Shown piece by piece: positions 54,262 to 62,559 of a stretch of DNA of 64,000 nucleotides. The notes under the pieces are model-generated. The model searched no databases. It saw nothing but the letters and a program-made list of their open reading frames with translations, and was not told the DNA's origin. The stretch's first letter is position 1, and the number at the start of each line of letters is the position of its first letter. The stretch is from an uncultured Tessaracoccus sp. (GTDB taxonomy: Bacteria > Actinomycetota > Actinomycetes > Propionibacteriales > Propionibacteriaceae): positions 1-64,000 of the forward strand of contig NZ_CALUCN010000005.1 in assembly GCF_943914565.1 (NCBI RefSeq), read 5' to 3'. A program made the translations under genes and the position numbers.

Positions 54262-55482
54262 ATGGTCAAGAAGGTCGCCATCCTCACCGCGGGTGGTTTC
54301 GCCCCGTGCCTGTCCTCCGCCATCGGCGGACTGATCGAGAAGTACACCGCCGTCGCCCCCGAGGTGGAGATCATCGCCTACCGGCACGGCTACCAGGGCC
54401 TGCTGCAGGGTGACTTCCTCGTCGTCGACGACGTGGTCCGCGCCAACGCGCACCTCCTCCACAACTACGGTGGCTCCCCCATCGGCAACTCCCGGGTGAA
54501 GCTCACCAACGTCGACGACCTCGTGAAGCGGGGCCTCGTCGAGGAGGGGCAGGACCCGCTGAAGGTCGCGGCCGACCGGCTCGTGGCCGACGGCGTCGAC
54601 GTCCTGCACACCATCGGCGGCGACGACACCAACACCACCGCCGCCGACCTGGCCGCCTACCTGCACGAGCACGACTACGAGATGTGCGTCGTCGGTCTGC
54701 CGAAGACGATCGACAACGACGTCATCCCGATCCGCCAGTCGCTCGGCGCCTGGACCGCCGCCGAGATGGGGGCGCGGTTCGCGAAGAACATCGTCGCCGA
54801 GCACAACTCCGGCGCACGGATGCTCATCGTCCACGAGGTGATGGGCCGGCACTGCGGGTGGCTCACCGCAGCGACCGCGCAGAAGTACCGCGAGTGGGTC
54901 GAGGAACAGCAGTGGCTGCCGGAGATCGGCCTGTCGAAGGAGGCCTGGGACGTCCACGGCGTCTACGTGCCCGAGGGCCGCATCGACATCGCGAAGGAGT
55001 CCGAGCGGCTGCGCACGGTGATGGACGAGGTCGGCAACGTCACGATCTTCCTCTCCGAGGGCGCAGGCCTCGACTCGATCGTCGCCGAGATGGAGGCCGC
55101 CGGCGAGGAGGTGCCGCGGGACCCGTTCGGCCACGTGAAGCTCGACAAGGTGAACCCGGGCGCCTGGTTCGGCTCGAAGTTCGCCGAGAAGCTGGGCGCG
55201 GAGAAGGTCATGGTCCAGAAGTCGGGCTACTACTCCCGCTCGGCCGCGGCCAACCAGGCCGACCTCGACCTCATCAAGCAGTGCACCGACCTCGCCGTCG
55301 ACTGCGCACTGCGCGGTGAGCCCGGCGTGATCGGCCAGGACGAGGAGCACGGCGACGAGCTGACCGCGATCGCGTTCGACCGGATCAAGGGCGGCAAGGC
55401 CTTCGACATCACCCAGCAGTGGTACGTCGACATGCTGCAGGCCATCGGGCAGGAGGTGCCGGAGCAGGTCCAGGCCCACTGA
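54262..55482 (+). CDS. pfp: Pyrophosphate-fructose 6-phosphate 1-phosphotransferase
   Basis: A 406-residue PPi-dependent phosphofructokinase that interconverts fructose 6-phosphate and fructose 1,6-bisphosphate with pyrophosphate in place of ATP, so it can work in glycolysis and gluconeogenesis. The GGDDTNT motif (residues 119-125) has the Asp that marks PPi use instead of the Gly of ATP enzymes, and LPKTIDND (146-153) carries the catalytic Asp. The length matches the Propionibacterium enzyme, and the gene is a marker of that group. It ends at a strong hairpin. Confidence 0.96.
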   Translation: MVKKVAILTAGGFAPCLSSAIGGLIEKYTAVAPEVEIIAYRHGYQGLLQGDFLVVDDVVRANAHLLHNYGGSPIGNSRVKLTNVDDLVKRGLVEEGQDPLKVAADRLVADGVDVLHTIGGDDTNTTAADLAAYLHEHDYEMCVVGLPKTIDNDVIPIRQSLGAWTAAEMGARFAKNIVAEHNSGARMLIVHEVMGRHCGWLTAATAQKYREWVEEQQWLPEIGLSKEAWDVHGVYVPEGRIDIAKESERLRTVMDEVGNVTIFLSEGAGLDSIVAEMEAAGEEVPRDPFGHVKLDKVNPGAWFGSKFAEKLGAEKVMVQKSGYYSRSAAANQADLDLIKQCTDLAVDCALRGEPGVIGQDEEHGDELTAIAFDRIKGGKAFDITQQWYVDMLQAIGQEVPEQVQAH

Positions 55483-55496
55483 CCCCGCCGCACGCG

Positions 55497-55533
55497 ACGC
55501 GCCCCGGTCACCACTCGGGTGACCGGGGCGCGT
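55497..55533 (+). terminator. Terminator hairpin after pfp
   Basis: A perfect 16-bp stem, 55497-55512 with 55518-55533, around a 5-nt loop, 14 bases past the stop. It lies between convergent genes and may act both ways. Confidence 0.85.
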
Positions 55534-55546
55534 TCGTCCAAGGGGA

Positions 55547-56671
55547 TCAGCGACGGCCGACGAGTCGCGCGACGAACGCGACGAGGCCTGCGACGATCGC
55601 GCCCAGGCCGAGCCCCGTCGCGGCGCCGGTGGCGTAGCCGACGCCCAGGCCCGCGCGGACGCCCCGCTCGGCGACGTCCTGCCGGACCATCGGCGGCCCC
55701 TCGGCCACCTCCTCGGCGAACGCCAGCGCGACGGCGGCCCGGGACGCCGCCATCTCGGAGGCCCGCGCGTGCTCGACGGCAGCTTCGTGCTCGGTGCTGG
55801 CGGCGGTGCCGATCCACGCCGCGACCATCAGCAGGATGGTGGCGAGGATGTTCATGAGCAGCATCAGCACGATGAGCGAGCCGAACACGGCGGCGGCCGC
55901 GTTGCCGGAGAACACCGCGACGAGGGTGCCGACCAGCTGCTGCACGATCGTGATGAGCACCGCGCCGATCGTCACGCCGATCAGCCACGTGCGCCAGTCC
56001 GCGCGTTCCTTCGGGTCGGGCAACGTCAGGAACAGGAACGCCACGAGGATCCACGACGCGACGAACGTGATGAGGATCGTCGCCACGCGCATGAGCCACC
56101 CGATGCCGGGCACGTCGCCCAGGCCGAGCCACTCCACGACGAGGTGCGAGGCGCTCGAGCCGGCCTGCGCCACGCCGATGCCGAGCGCGAGGCAGACGAG
56201 CAGGCCCAGGAAGATCACGATGTTGTGCAGGATGTCCAGCACCGGGTTGGGCTTGCGCTCCTCGTCGACGGGGTCCTGCCGCCACATCATGCGCACGGCC
56301 TTCTTGAGGTTGCCGACCCACCCGGAGCCGGAGTAGCCCGCGGCGAGCAGTGCGACGACACCGATCCCGCGCCAGTTGTTGAGCGCGTTCTCCACGGTGT
56401 CGGACAGGGACTGCGCGCTGTCGGCGCCCGTGCCGCCCAGCTGCTCGGTGATCCACGACTGCACCTGACCGAGCAGCTCGGGGTGCGAGACGGTGAGGAT
56501 CATGCCGACGACGGCGAAGCTGAACATGAGGATGGGGACGATCGACAGCACCGAGAAGTACGTGATCGCCCCCGCGAACTGAGGCCCCAGGCGGGCGCCG
56601 AACCGGCTACTGGCCGCCATCGCGTGGACGACGGGTGGCCACCGGAGCACCTTCTGCAGGAACTGCTTCAT
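55547..56671 (-). CDS. YihY/BrkB family inner membrane protein
   Basis: A 374-residue protein with six or more helices and the YihY/virulence factor BrkB pattern (GPQFAGAITYFSVLSIVPILM near residue 30, then GYSGSGWVGNLKKAVRMMW). It was once thought to be an RNase BN, which is not supported; the real function is unknown. The C-terminal 70 residues are a separate small hydrophobic tail (GLGVGYATGAATGLGLGAI). ATG at 56671 is five bases after the MerR gene stop. Confidence 0.9.
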   Translation of the reverse strand: MKQFLQKVLRWPPVVHAMAASSRFGARLGPQFAGAITYFSVLSIVPILMFSFAVVGMILTVSHPELLGQVQSWITEQLGGTGADSAQSLSDTVENALNNWRGIGVVALLAAGYSGSGWVGNLKKAVRMMWRQDPVDEERKPNPVLDILHNIVIFLGLLVCLALGIGVAQAGSSASHLVVEWLGLGDVPGIGWLMRVATILITFVASWILVAFLFLTLPDPKERADWRTWLIGVTIGAVLITIVQQLVGTLVAVFSGNAAAAVFGSLIVLMLLMNILATILLMVAAWIGTAASTEHEAAVEHARASEMAASRAAVALAFAEEVAEGPPMVRQDVAERGVRAGLGVGYATGAATGLGLGAIVAGLVAFVARLVGRR

Positions 56672-56676
56672 GGGGC

Positions 56677-57201
56677 TCACCCTGCCTTGGCGCGGCGCCG
56701 GGCCGCGAGCTCGTCCTCGGGGTGGTCCTCGGCTCGCTCGGTCGGGAGCGTGAGGAGGGTACCCTCGATCTCCTTCCACACCGAACTGACCGAGATCATG
56801 AACATGCCCTGCCCGCCCTTGGACAGGTCGAACAGCTCGTTGGCGCTGGTGACCTCGAAGACACTGAATCCGTCGCTGACGAGCGTGACCTCGGTGACCT
56901 CGTCGACGCCGCGGGAGCGCAGGTGGTCGATCGCGAGCCGGATCTGTTGCAGGGAGATGCCGACGTCCAGGAACCGCTTCACGACGCGCAGCAGCAGGAT
57001 GTCCCGGAACGAGTAGAGGCGCTGCGAGCCGGATCCCTCGGCCTGCCGGATCGACGGTACGACGAGCCCGGTGCGCGCCCAGTAGTCGAGCTGTCGGTAC
57101 GTGATGCCGGCCACGCGGTGCGCCACGGGCCCGCGGAATCCTTGGTCGCTGGGCAACGGTGCGTAGTCGCCGTCGAACAATGTGTCCTGCAACTCGGCCA
57201 C
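56677..57201 (-). CDS. MerR family transcriptional regulator (Rv1830-like)
   Basis: A 174-residue MerR-type regulator. The DNA-binding region has GITYRQLDYWARTGLVVPS and the wing LYSFRDILLLRVVKRFLD, followed by a dimer helix and a small C-terminal domain. Its place after DUF151 and FtsR matches M. tuberculosis Rv1828-Rv1830. The GTG at 57201 has GAGGAG close upstream and fits a -10-like TAGCGT at 57231-57236; the frame is open further upstream but lies before that -10. Confidence 0.9.
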   Translation of the reverse strand: MAELQDTLFDGDYAPLPSDQGFRGPVAHRVAGITYRQLDYWARTGLVVPSIRQAEGSGSQRLYSFRDILLLRVVKRFLDVGISLQQIRLAIDHLRSRGVDEVTEVTLVSDGFSVFEVTSANELFDLSKGGQGMFMISVSSVWKEIEGTLLTLPTERAEDHPEDELAARRRAKAG

Positions 57202-57230
57202 GATCTCCTCATTTCTTGCGCGTGTCTGGA

Positions 57231-57236
57231 ACGCTA
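57231..57236 (-). promoter_or_regulatory. -10 hexamer TAGCGT of the Rv1830-like merR gene
   Basis: TAGCGT lies 29 bases before the GTG start. The interval 57202-57367 holds this promoter and nothing else recognisable. Confidence 0.45.
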
Positions 57237-57367
57237 GCCGTCCCCGCGTCGGCCGTCCGCCCGGACACGCCGACGTGGGTCCGGGCGGGCGCGTCGACAC
57301 GCGGCCCAGTCTACCCCCGGAAGGTTCGTCCAGGACCGGTCTGCGCGACGCAGCAACATCGCTCTGG

Positions 57368-57874
57368 CTAGGGGTTTTCCCCTTCCGAGAAGTCATCTGC
57401 GCTCACCTGGTCGAGGAAGGCGCGGAACTCGTCGACCTCGTCGTTGGGCAGTTCCTCAACCTCAACCCCAACTTGATCCATGAGGGCCCTCGGGCACTCG
57501 ATCGGCCAGCCCATCTTCAGCGCGAGCGCGACGGCGTCGCTCGGCCGGGCGTCGAGGTCGAGGTCCAGCACCCGGATCCGGGCGTGGAAGATGCCCTCCT
57601 CCATCGTGGTGATGACCGCCCTGCCGGACGCGTCGCCCACGAACGCGCGCAACACGGTGGCCAGGAGGTCGTGCGTGAGGGGTCTCGCGATCTGGTCCTC
57701 GTCACTCAGCTGCAGCGCGATCGCGGCGGCCTCGACGTGGCCGATCCAGATCGGGATCAGCTGGGTCCCGCCCGGCTCGTGGAGCAGCAGGACGGGCGAG
57801 TCCTCGCCGCCCACCACCCGGATGCCCAAGACCTCGAGGGGGATCATGTGCTCGTCGTGCTGTGTCTCATCCAT
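57368..57874 (-). CDS. Bifunctional nuclease family protein (DUF151)
   Basis: A 168-residue DUF151 protein. Core blocks: VLLLHEPGGTQLIPIWIGHVEAAAIAL near the start, RPLTHDLLATVL, and ARPSDAVALAL. Plant and Thermotoga relatives show nuclease activity; the actinobacterial role is unknown. It sits between the two MerR genes as Rv1829 does. Start is ambiguous: ATGs at 57886, 57874 and 57847 are in frame; the middle one is given because a GGA-rich stretch precedes it. The chosen start overlaps the ftsR 3' end. Confidence 0.92.
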   Translation of the reverse strand: MDETQHDEHMIPLEVLGIRVVGGEDSPVLLLHEPGGTQLIPIWIGHVEAAAIALQLSDEDQIARPLTHDLLATVLRAFVGDASGRAVITTMEEGIFHARIRVLDLDLDARPSDAVALALKMGWPIECPRALMDQVGVEVEELPNDEVDEFRAFLDQVSADDFSEGENP

Positions 57875-58565
57875 TGATCTGTCCATGCAGTAGTGCGGCG
57901 TGGGCCTGGAGGACGACCCGGTACACGTCGGCGACGACCTCGGCCGGGGCGCCGTTGCGTCGTCGGAAGGGTTCGAGGACCTCCTCCACGAGCGCGGCCT
58001 CGGCGACCGCGGCGTGCTGCAGCACCTTCATGTGGCGCAGGTCGACGCCGTAGTGCGCGAGCCGTTTGGCCGCGGTCGCGACCGCGACGGCCTCGCGCCC
58101 GTAGTAGGCGGAACCGGGTCGGGGTTCGACCAGGTGCATGCGCTCGAGGTGGATGAACGACGCCTCACCCAGCCCGGACTCGGCGAGCACCTGCCGTCTC
58201 GTGAGGCGGGTCTGGCGCCCGGACGAGGACCGGCGACGGGGCTCGCGGGCGGGCTGCGGCGTCTGCGCCGGCTCGGGCTCGGCCGGGGCGTCGGTGAGGG
58301 TCGCGGGGTCCTCGCCGCGGTCGAGGGCCTCGAGCTCCTGGCGGATGACCTTCAGCGGGAGGTAGCGGTCGCGTTGTGCGCGCAGCACGTAGAGCAGGCG
58401 GTCCACGTCCTGCTCGCTGAATCGTCGGTAGCCGGACGGTTGTTGTCGTTCCGGGGAGATGAGCCCTTCGGACTCGAGGTATCGCAGTTTCGACACCGAG
58501 ATGTCAGGAAACTCGCCCCGGATCATCTCCAACACGCGACCGATCGTGCGCGCGCCCGAAGCCAT
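57867..58565 (-). CDS. ftsR: MerR family cell-division regulator FtsR (Rv1828-like)
   Basis: A 232-residue MerR-type regulator: N-terminal helix-turn-helix ISVSKLRYLESEGLISPER and wing SGYRRFSEQDVDRLLYVL, a variable linker, and a C-terminal effector-less domain. The homologue in Corynebacterium activates ftsZ. The start shares one base with the garA stop (TAATG), so the two are translationally coupled. Confidence 0.93.
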   Translation of the reverse strand: MASGARTIGRVLEMIRGEFPDISVSKLRYLESEGLISPERQQPSGYRRFSEQDVDRLLYVLRAQRDRYLPLKVIRQELEALDRGEDPATLTDAPAEPEPAQTPQPAREPRRRSSSGRQTRLTRRQVLAESGLGEASFIHLERMHLVEPRPGSAYYGREAVAVATAAKRLAHYGVDLRHMKVLQHAAVAEAALVEEVLEPFRRRNGAPAEVVADVYRVVLQAHAALLHGQING

Positions 58566-59044
58566 TAGGCGGCTCCGGTGTCACCCAGCACGATCGTCGC
58601 CCGGTACTTGCCGATCTGGATCTCGTCGCCGGCGCGGACCTGCGCCCGCCCGTCGATCAGGGTGCGGTTGATGTAGGTGCCGTTGAGGCTGCCGAGATCC
58701 TCGAGGTGGAGCGTGCCGCCGGCGCGCACGAACTTGGCGTGGTGCCTGGAGACGGTGATGTCGTCGAGGAAGATGTCCGACTCGGGGTGGCGGCCCACCG
58801 TGGTGACGTCCGCGTCGATCAGGAAGCGGGACTCGTCGCCGGTGCCCAGCCGCACGATGAGCAGGGCGTTGCCGGGGGCGAGCCCCTTCGCGGCCTCATC
58901 CACCTTGGCGTCGCCGAAGTCCCCCGGTACGTCGAGGACGGCGAACGTGGAGGTGACGTCGCTGCTGGTCTCGAGCTGGGCGCCGCAGTGGCTGCAGAAC
59001 CTGGCGTTCGCGGCACTCTCGGTGCCGCACTTCATGCACCTCAT
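58565..59044 (-). CDS. garA: FHA-domain metabolic regulator GarA/OdhI with N-terminal zinc ribbon
   Basis: A 159-residue protein. Residues 3-20 form a CxxC-CxxC zinc ribbon (CMKC and CSHC). The FHA domain (about 75-150) has GRHPESDI, SRHHAKF and NGTYIN for phosphothreonine binding. GarA/OdhI inhibits 2-oxoglutarate dehydrogenase and is switched off by Ser/Thr kinase phosphorylation at an N-terminal ETTS motif. Here the matching stretch reads ETSSDVTSTF (25-34), a departure from that motif. ATG at 59044 has GGGAC upstream; a -10-like TAGTGT is at 59079-59084. Confidence 0.93.
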   Translation of the reverse strand: MRCMKCGTESAANARFCSHCGAQLETSSDVTSTFAVLDVPGDFGDAKVDEAAKGLAPGNALLIVRLGTGDESRFLIDADVTTVGRHPESDIFLDDITVSRHHAKFVRAGGTLHLEDLGSLNGTYINRTLIDGRAQVRAGDEIQIGKYRATIVLGDTGAA

Positions 59045-59078
59045 CAACGTCCCTTTCCGTCCTCGGGTGTCCCAAGAA

Positions 59079-59084
59079 ACACTA
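59079..59084 (-). promoter_or_regulatory. -10 hexamer TAGTGT of the garA unit
   Basis: TAGTGT lies 34 bases before the garA ATG, in the only gap (52 bp) between DUF881 and garA, so garA-ftsR-DUF151 probably has its own promoter. Confidence 0.45.
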
Positions 59085-59096
59085 TCGCACCCAACC

Positions 59097-59846
59097 CTAT
59101 CGAGGGCGCGCAAACTCGGGCTCCCGCGCCTCGGCGAGCGCGTCGATGCGCACCTCCTCCGGCGCCGTGATCGTCACCGTGCCCCCGACGCGCTGCCCCT
59201 CGACCTCGCTCACGAGCCCGCCTCGGAACCGTGCGCCCGCCTCGAGTGTGACGGGATCGCCGATCGCGTCGATGACGATCGGCGTGTCGAGGACCGTGCC
59301 GTCGACGACGACGTGGCCCTCGTCGTCGCTCGTCACGGCCGTGCGCATGACGACGCGCACCTCGTCGTTGAGTTCGAGCACCTCGGCACCCGCGTCGCGG
59401 AGCTCCTCAATCGCGTTCAGGAGCAGCTCGCTCGTGATCGCCCCGTCGGGGGCGTTCATCGTGATCCGCACGCCCGGTCCGCGGGCGGGCACCACACCGG
59501 CGAGCACCTGCAGCTGCTCGAGCCGACGGTCGGCCTCGGTCCGGGCGACCTCTGCCTGGTCGGCGCCGCTGGAGAGCTCGTCGCGCACGGACTGCAGCTC
59601 GCGCAGCTCGGACTCGAGTGCACGGTTCTGCCCCGTGACGTTGTCGAGCAGCTGGATGAGGTCCGCCTGCCGGGCCTGGGCGAACTCTGGCTGCGCCTCC
59701 TGCGAGCGCAGCGTCCACGTGATGAGCAGCGCGGTCGCGAACAGGCAGATCCCTGCGACGAGCTGCCCGCGGCCCGGCCGGAAGAACTCGCGCAGCCACG
59801 TGCGACGATCCGGCGGCGTCGGTGCGCCGTGCCGCGGTTCAGGCAT
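59097..59846 (-). CDS. DUF881 family protein (second copy)
   Basis: A 249-residue membrane-anchored protein: one N-terminal helix, a coiled coil (about residues 60-110), then the DUF881 domain (RGPGVRITMNAP, LLNAIEELRDAGAEVLELND). Homologues Rv1823 and Rv1825 in mycobacteria affect envelope and division. It overlaps the DUF1290 gene by 8 bp. The ATG at 59846 is chosen because earlier codons lack similarity. Confidence 0.92.
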   Translation of the reverse strand: MPEPRHGAPTPPDRRTWLREFFRPGRGQLVAGICLFATALLITWTLRSQEAQPEFAQARQADLIQLLDNVTGQNRALESELRELQSVRDELSSGADQAEVARTEADRRLEQLQVLAGVVPARGPGVRITMNAPDGAITSELLLNAIEELRDAGAEVLELNDEVRVVMRTAVTSDDEGHVVVDGTVLDTPIVIDAIGDPVTLEAGARFRGGLVSEVEGQRVGGTVTITAPEEVRIDALAEAREPEFARPR

Positions 59847-60171
59847 GGAAGATCGCCCTCCGCACCGCGGCGGCGTTGGTGAAGATCCGAATGCCCAGGA
59901 CGACGACCACGCCCGTGGACAACTGCGAACCGACCCCGATCTGGTCACCGATGAAGACGATCAACCCGGCGATGAGCACGTTGGACAGGAAGCTCACGGC
60001 GAACACGCGGTCGCTGAACGTGCCCTCCAGGTAGGCGCGCGTCGCGCCGAGGATCGCGTCGAGCGCCGCGACGATCGCGATGGGGAAGTACGGGGTCAGG
60101 GCGGCGGGCAGGGTCGGTTGCAGCACGATCCCCACGACGATCCCTGCCACCAGGCCGAGTATGGCGAACAC
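59839..60171 (-). CDS. sbp: Small basic membrane protein (DUF1290)
   Basis: A 110-residue protein with three or four helices (AILGLVAGIVVGIVLQP, ALDAILGATRAYLEG). DUF1290 is always found between or next to DUF881 genes in Gram-positive bacteria (Rv1824 in mycobacteria) and is thought to act in the envelope or division site. Its GTG start follows the upstream stop directly. Confidence 0.92.
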   Translation of the reverse strand: MFAILGLVAGIVVGIVLQPTLPAALTPYFPIAIVAALDAILGATRAYLEGTFSDRVFAVSFLSNVLIAGLIVFIGDQIGVGSQLSTGVVVVLGIRIFTNAAAVRRAIFHA

Positions 60172-60942
60172 TCATCCTCCCTCAGCGAGACGCAGCGTGA
60201 GCCCCGGGTCCGCGGGTAGCGAGAGGGGCTCGTCGGACTGCGCGATGTCCATGCGAAGACCGTAGTTCAGCTGGAGGTACTGCCACCAGCCGGCCGCGCG
60301 GGTGGCGCCGAACCGCCCGGGCAGCTGCTTCTCGTCCCCGATCGCCTCGACCCGGTACGGGGGGCTCAGGGACACGTAGTCGACGGTGATCGCGGCCCCC
60401 GCGGACCGGATCGGGGTGCGCGTCGTGATGCGGCGCCCGTTCACCGCGACGGCCTCCGCGCCGGCCTCGAACAGGCCGTTGACGAGGAGCGCCAGGTCCG
60501 AGTCGAGGATGCGGCCCTCGGACGCGGTGGCGTCCGGCGCGTCGTCGACGGTCACGACGACGCCCGGCCCTCGCACGTCGATCGCGCCGGACGAGAGCTC
60601 GGCGGCCTCGAGCGCGGACTTCTTCCGCGGGTCGGCGACGACGCGCAGCTGGAGGTCTCGGATCTCTCGTTCGAGCGCTGCGACGTCCGCCGTGAGCTGC
60701 TCCTGGTGTGCGCGGCCGTCGGACACCTCGGCGAGCAGCGCGTCGCGTTCGGCGGCGTGCACGTCGCGGTTGGTGAACGTCTGCATGAGCGCGTAGGTGA
60801 GCAGCGTGGCGATCATCCCGACGGTGAGCACGGTCACCCACGGTGTGCGCCGCGGGGCGCGCGTGGTGCGGTACTCCGGTTCGAGCGCGCCCTCGGTGAG
60901 GGTGCGCAGGAGGTTCATCGACTCGTCGGGGCGGCGTGTCAT
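60172..60942 (-). CDS. DUF881 family protein (first copy)
   Basis: A 256-residue protein with a single N-terminal helix (PWVTVLTVGMIATLLTYAL), a coiled coil near residues 65-100 and a DUF881 domain (RGPGVVVTVDD, LLVNGLFEAGAEAVAVNG). Equivalent to one of the Rv1823/Rv1825 pair. It starts directly after the pgsA stop. Confidence 0.92.
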   Translation of the reverse strand: MTRRPDESMNLLRTLTEGALEPEYRTTRAPRRTPWVTVLTVGMIATLLTYALMQTFTNRDVHAAERDALLAEVSDGRAHQEQLTADVAALEREIRDLQLRVVADPRKKSALEAAELSSGAIDVRGPGVVVTVDDAPDATASEGRILDSDLALLVNGLFEAGAEAVAVNGRRITTRTPIRSAGAAITVDYVSLSPPYRVEAIGDEKQLPGRFGATRAAGWWQYLQLNYGLRMDIAQSDEPLSLPADPGLTLRLAEGG

Positions 60943-61533
60943 CTACTGCTCGACCTCCTCACGGTGCTCGGCGACGACGCGTCTCGTCGCCTTGACGTAG
61001 AGCACCCCAGCGGCCCAGTACAGCACCGCGCCGGCCACGGCACACGCCCAGCCCACCCAGTGCACGACGGGCATGTCGAAGCCCTCGGGCGCACCGAGCA
61101 GCACCACCGGGAACGCCAGCAGGAGCAGGAACGTGCCGCTCTTGCCGACCATGTTCACAGGGAGGGCGTTGCGGCCGGTGCGCCGCAGGAACGGCCACAG
61201 GCACAGCAGGAGCACGTCGCGCGCCACGAGCACGACGACGAACGGCCACGGCACGATGCCGCGGATGAGCAGCGCGATGATCGTCGCGAGGATGTAGAGC
61301 CGGTCGGACACCGGGTCGAGTTGCGCGCCGAGCCGGGTGCGTTGGCGCAGTGCGCGGGCCAGGAAACCGTCGCACCAGTCGGTGACGGCAGAGACCGCGA
61401 GCACGATCACGGCGGCGAGGTCCAGGTGTGCGAGGATCAGCCACACGAAGACGGGGATCGCCAGCAGCCGCAGGAAGGACAACACGTTGGGCACCGTCCA
61501 GACGCGGTCGGTGTCCCACTCCTGCTCGCTCAC
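60943..61533 (-). CDS. pgsA: CDP-alcohol phosphatidyltransferase (PgsA2/PGP synthase type)
   Basis: A 196-residue membrane enzyme joining CDP-diacylglycerol to an alcohol. The complete motif D(x)2DG(x)2AR(x)8G(x)3D(x)3D is present with D52, D55, G56, A59, R60, G69, D73 and D77. The N-terminus TVPNVLSFLRLLAIPVF is of the phosphatidylglycerol-phosphate/cardiolipin synthase type, not the phosphatidylinositol-phosphate type. It matches Rv1822 by position next to DUF881. The GTG at 61533 fits leaderless spacing. Confidence 0.9.
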   Translation of the reverse strand: MSEQEWDTDRVWTVPNVLSFLRLLAIPVFVWLILAHLDLAAVIVLAVSAVTDWCDGFLARALRQRTRLGAQLDPVSDRLYILATIIALLIRGIVPWPFVVVLVARDVLLLCLWPFLRRTGRNALPVNMVGKSGTFLLLLAFPVVLLGAPEGFDMPVVHWVGWACAVAGAVLYWAAGVLYVKATRRVVAEHREEVEQ

Positions 61534-61539
61534 GCCAAC

Positions 61540-61545
61540 AGTCTA
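61540..61545 (-). promoter_or_regulatory. -10 hexamer TAGACT overlapping the pimA stop, leaderless pgsA
   Basis: The TAG of TAGACT is the stop codon of pimA. Six bases follow before the GTG at 61533. Confidence 0.55.
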
Positions 61546-62559
61546 GTCACGGGCCACTCCCGCGTAGTGTTCCACCACGCGGGGCCCGACGGTGTCCCAG
61601 GTCCAGCGCGACGCCTGCAGCCGTGCGGCGTGCACGTCGGTCCCTGCGCGGAGCCGGGCCCGCAGCGCAGCCACCGCCCGGTCCGGGTCCCCGCGGGCGA
61701 ACCAGCTCGTGCACGCGGAGTCGTCCGCGACGGCGCGGAACGCCGGCAGGTCGGAGGCGACGAGGCCGCACCCGTGCGCGAGTGCCTCGACGAGCACGAG
61801 CCCGAACGACTCGCCGAACGTGTTGGCGGCGAACAGCACCTCGGCGCGGTCCAGCCAGCCGTCGCGTTCGGCGTCGCCGACCTGGCCGTACTCGGCGACG
61901 TCGCGCGCGCTGCGCCGGCCGGGGCCGATCGCGACGAACCGGGCCTCGTCGGACATCCGGCGCGCCACCTCGACGAACAGGTCGTAGCCCTTGCGCGGCT
62001 CGTCCCGCCGCCCGAGGTGGAGGACGATCGGCAACGCGCTGCGGGGCTTGGGCACCCGGTCGGGCAGCGTGATCGCGTTGGGCACGATGGCTGGCCAGAT
62101 CCCGGTCACGCCGTGCGCGGTGCGGGCGGCGGCCCGGGAGACCGCGAGCGAGCGGCGTCGGCCGAGCCGGGCGGCGCGCCACCTGAGCGGCAGCGCCCAC
62201 GGGCCGACGGGGAACTGCGCGTGGTGCGTGACCACGAGCCGCGGCGCCCAGGTGGCGACGGCGTACGCGATGCCCGGGGTGAGCGGTTCGTGGACGTGGA
62301 CCACGTCGCAGTCGCGCAGCAGGGCGCGCGCCCGTCGCGCCTGGCCGGGAGCGATCGCGAGGTGGGCGACCGATCCGTTGGCGCGCACCGCGACCGAGGG
62401 CCCGAGGAGCCACTCCCCCGGTTCGCCCGGGCCGGTCCCCGGTGCGACGACGAGGACCTCGTGACCCCGGGTACGCAGCCATCGGGCCAGCCCGCGGACG
62501 TGGCTGCCGACTCCGCCGGGGACGTCGAACGAGTAGGGACAGACGAGCCCGATCCTCAC
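61543..62559 (-). CDS. pimA: Phosphatidylinositol alpha-mannosyltransferase
   Basis: A 338-residue GT4/GT-B glycosyltransferase that adds the first mannose to phosphatidylinositol in PIM synthesis. N-terminal VCPYSFDVPGGVGSHVRGLA is diagnostic, VVHVHEPLTPGIA follows, and the C-terminal EX7E motif is ESFGLVLVE. It is preceded by patA and HIT as in mycobacteria. GTG start overlaps the patA stop by 4 bp (GTGA). Confidence 0.95.
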   Translation of the reverse strand: MRIGLVCPYSFDVPGGVGSHVRGLARWLRTRGHEVLVVAPGTGPGEPGEWLLGPSVAVRANGSVAHLAIAPGQARRARALLRDCDVVHVHEPLTPGIAYAVATWAPRLVVTHHAQFPVGPWALPLRWRAARLGRRRSLAVSRAAARTAHGVTGIWPAIVPNAITLPDRVPKPRSALPIVLHLGRRDEPRKGYDLFVEVARRMSDEARFVAIGPGRRSARDVAEYGQVGDAERDGWLDRAEVLFAANTFGESFGLVLVEALAHGCGLVASDLPAFRAVADDSACTSWFARGDPDRAVAALRARLRAGTDVHAARLQASRWTWDTVGPRVVEHYAGVARD

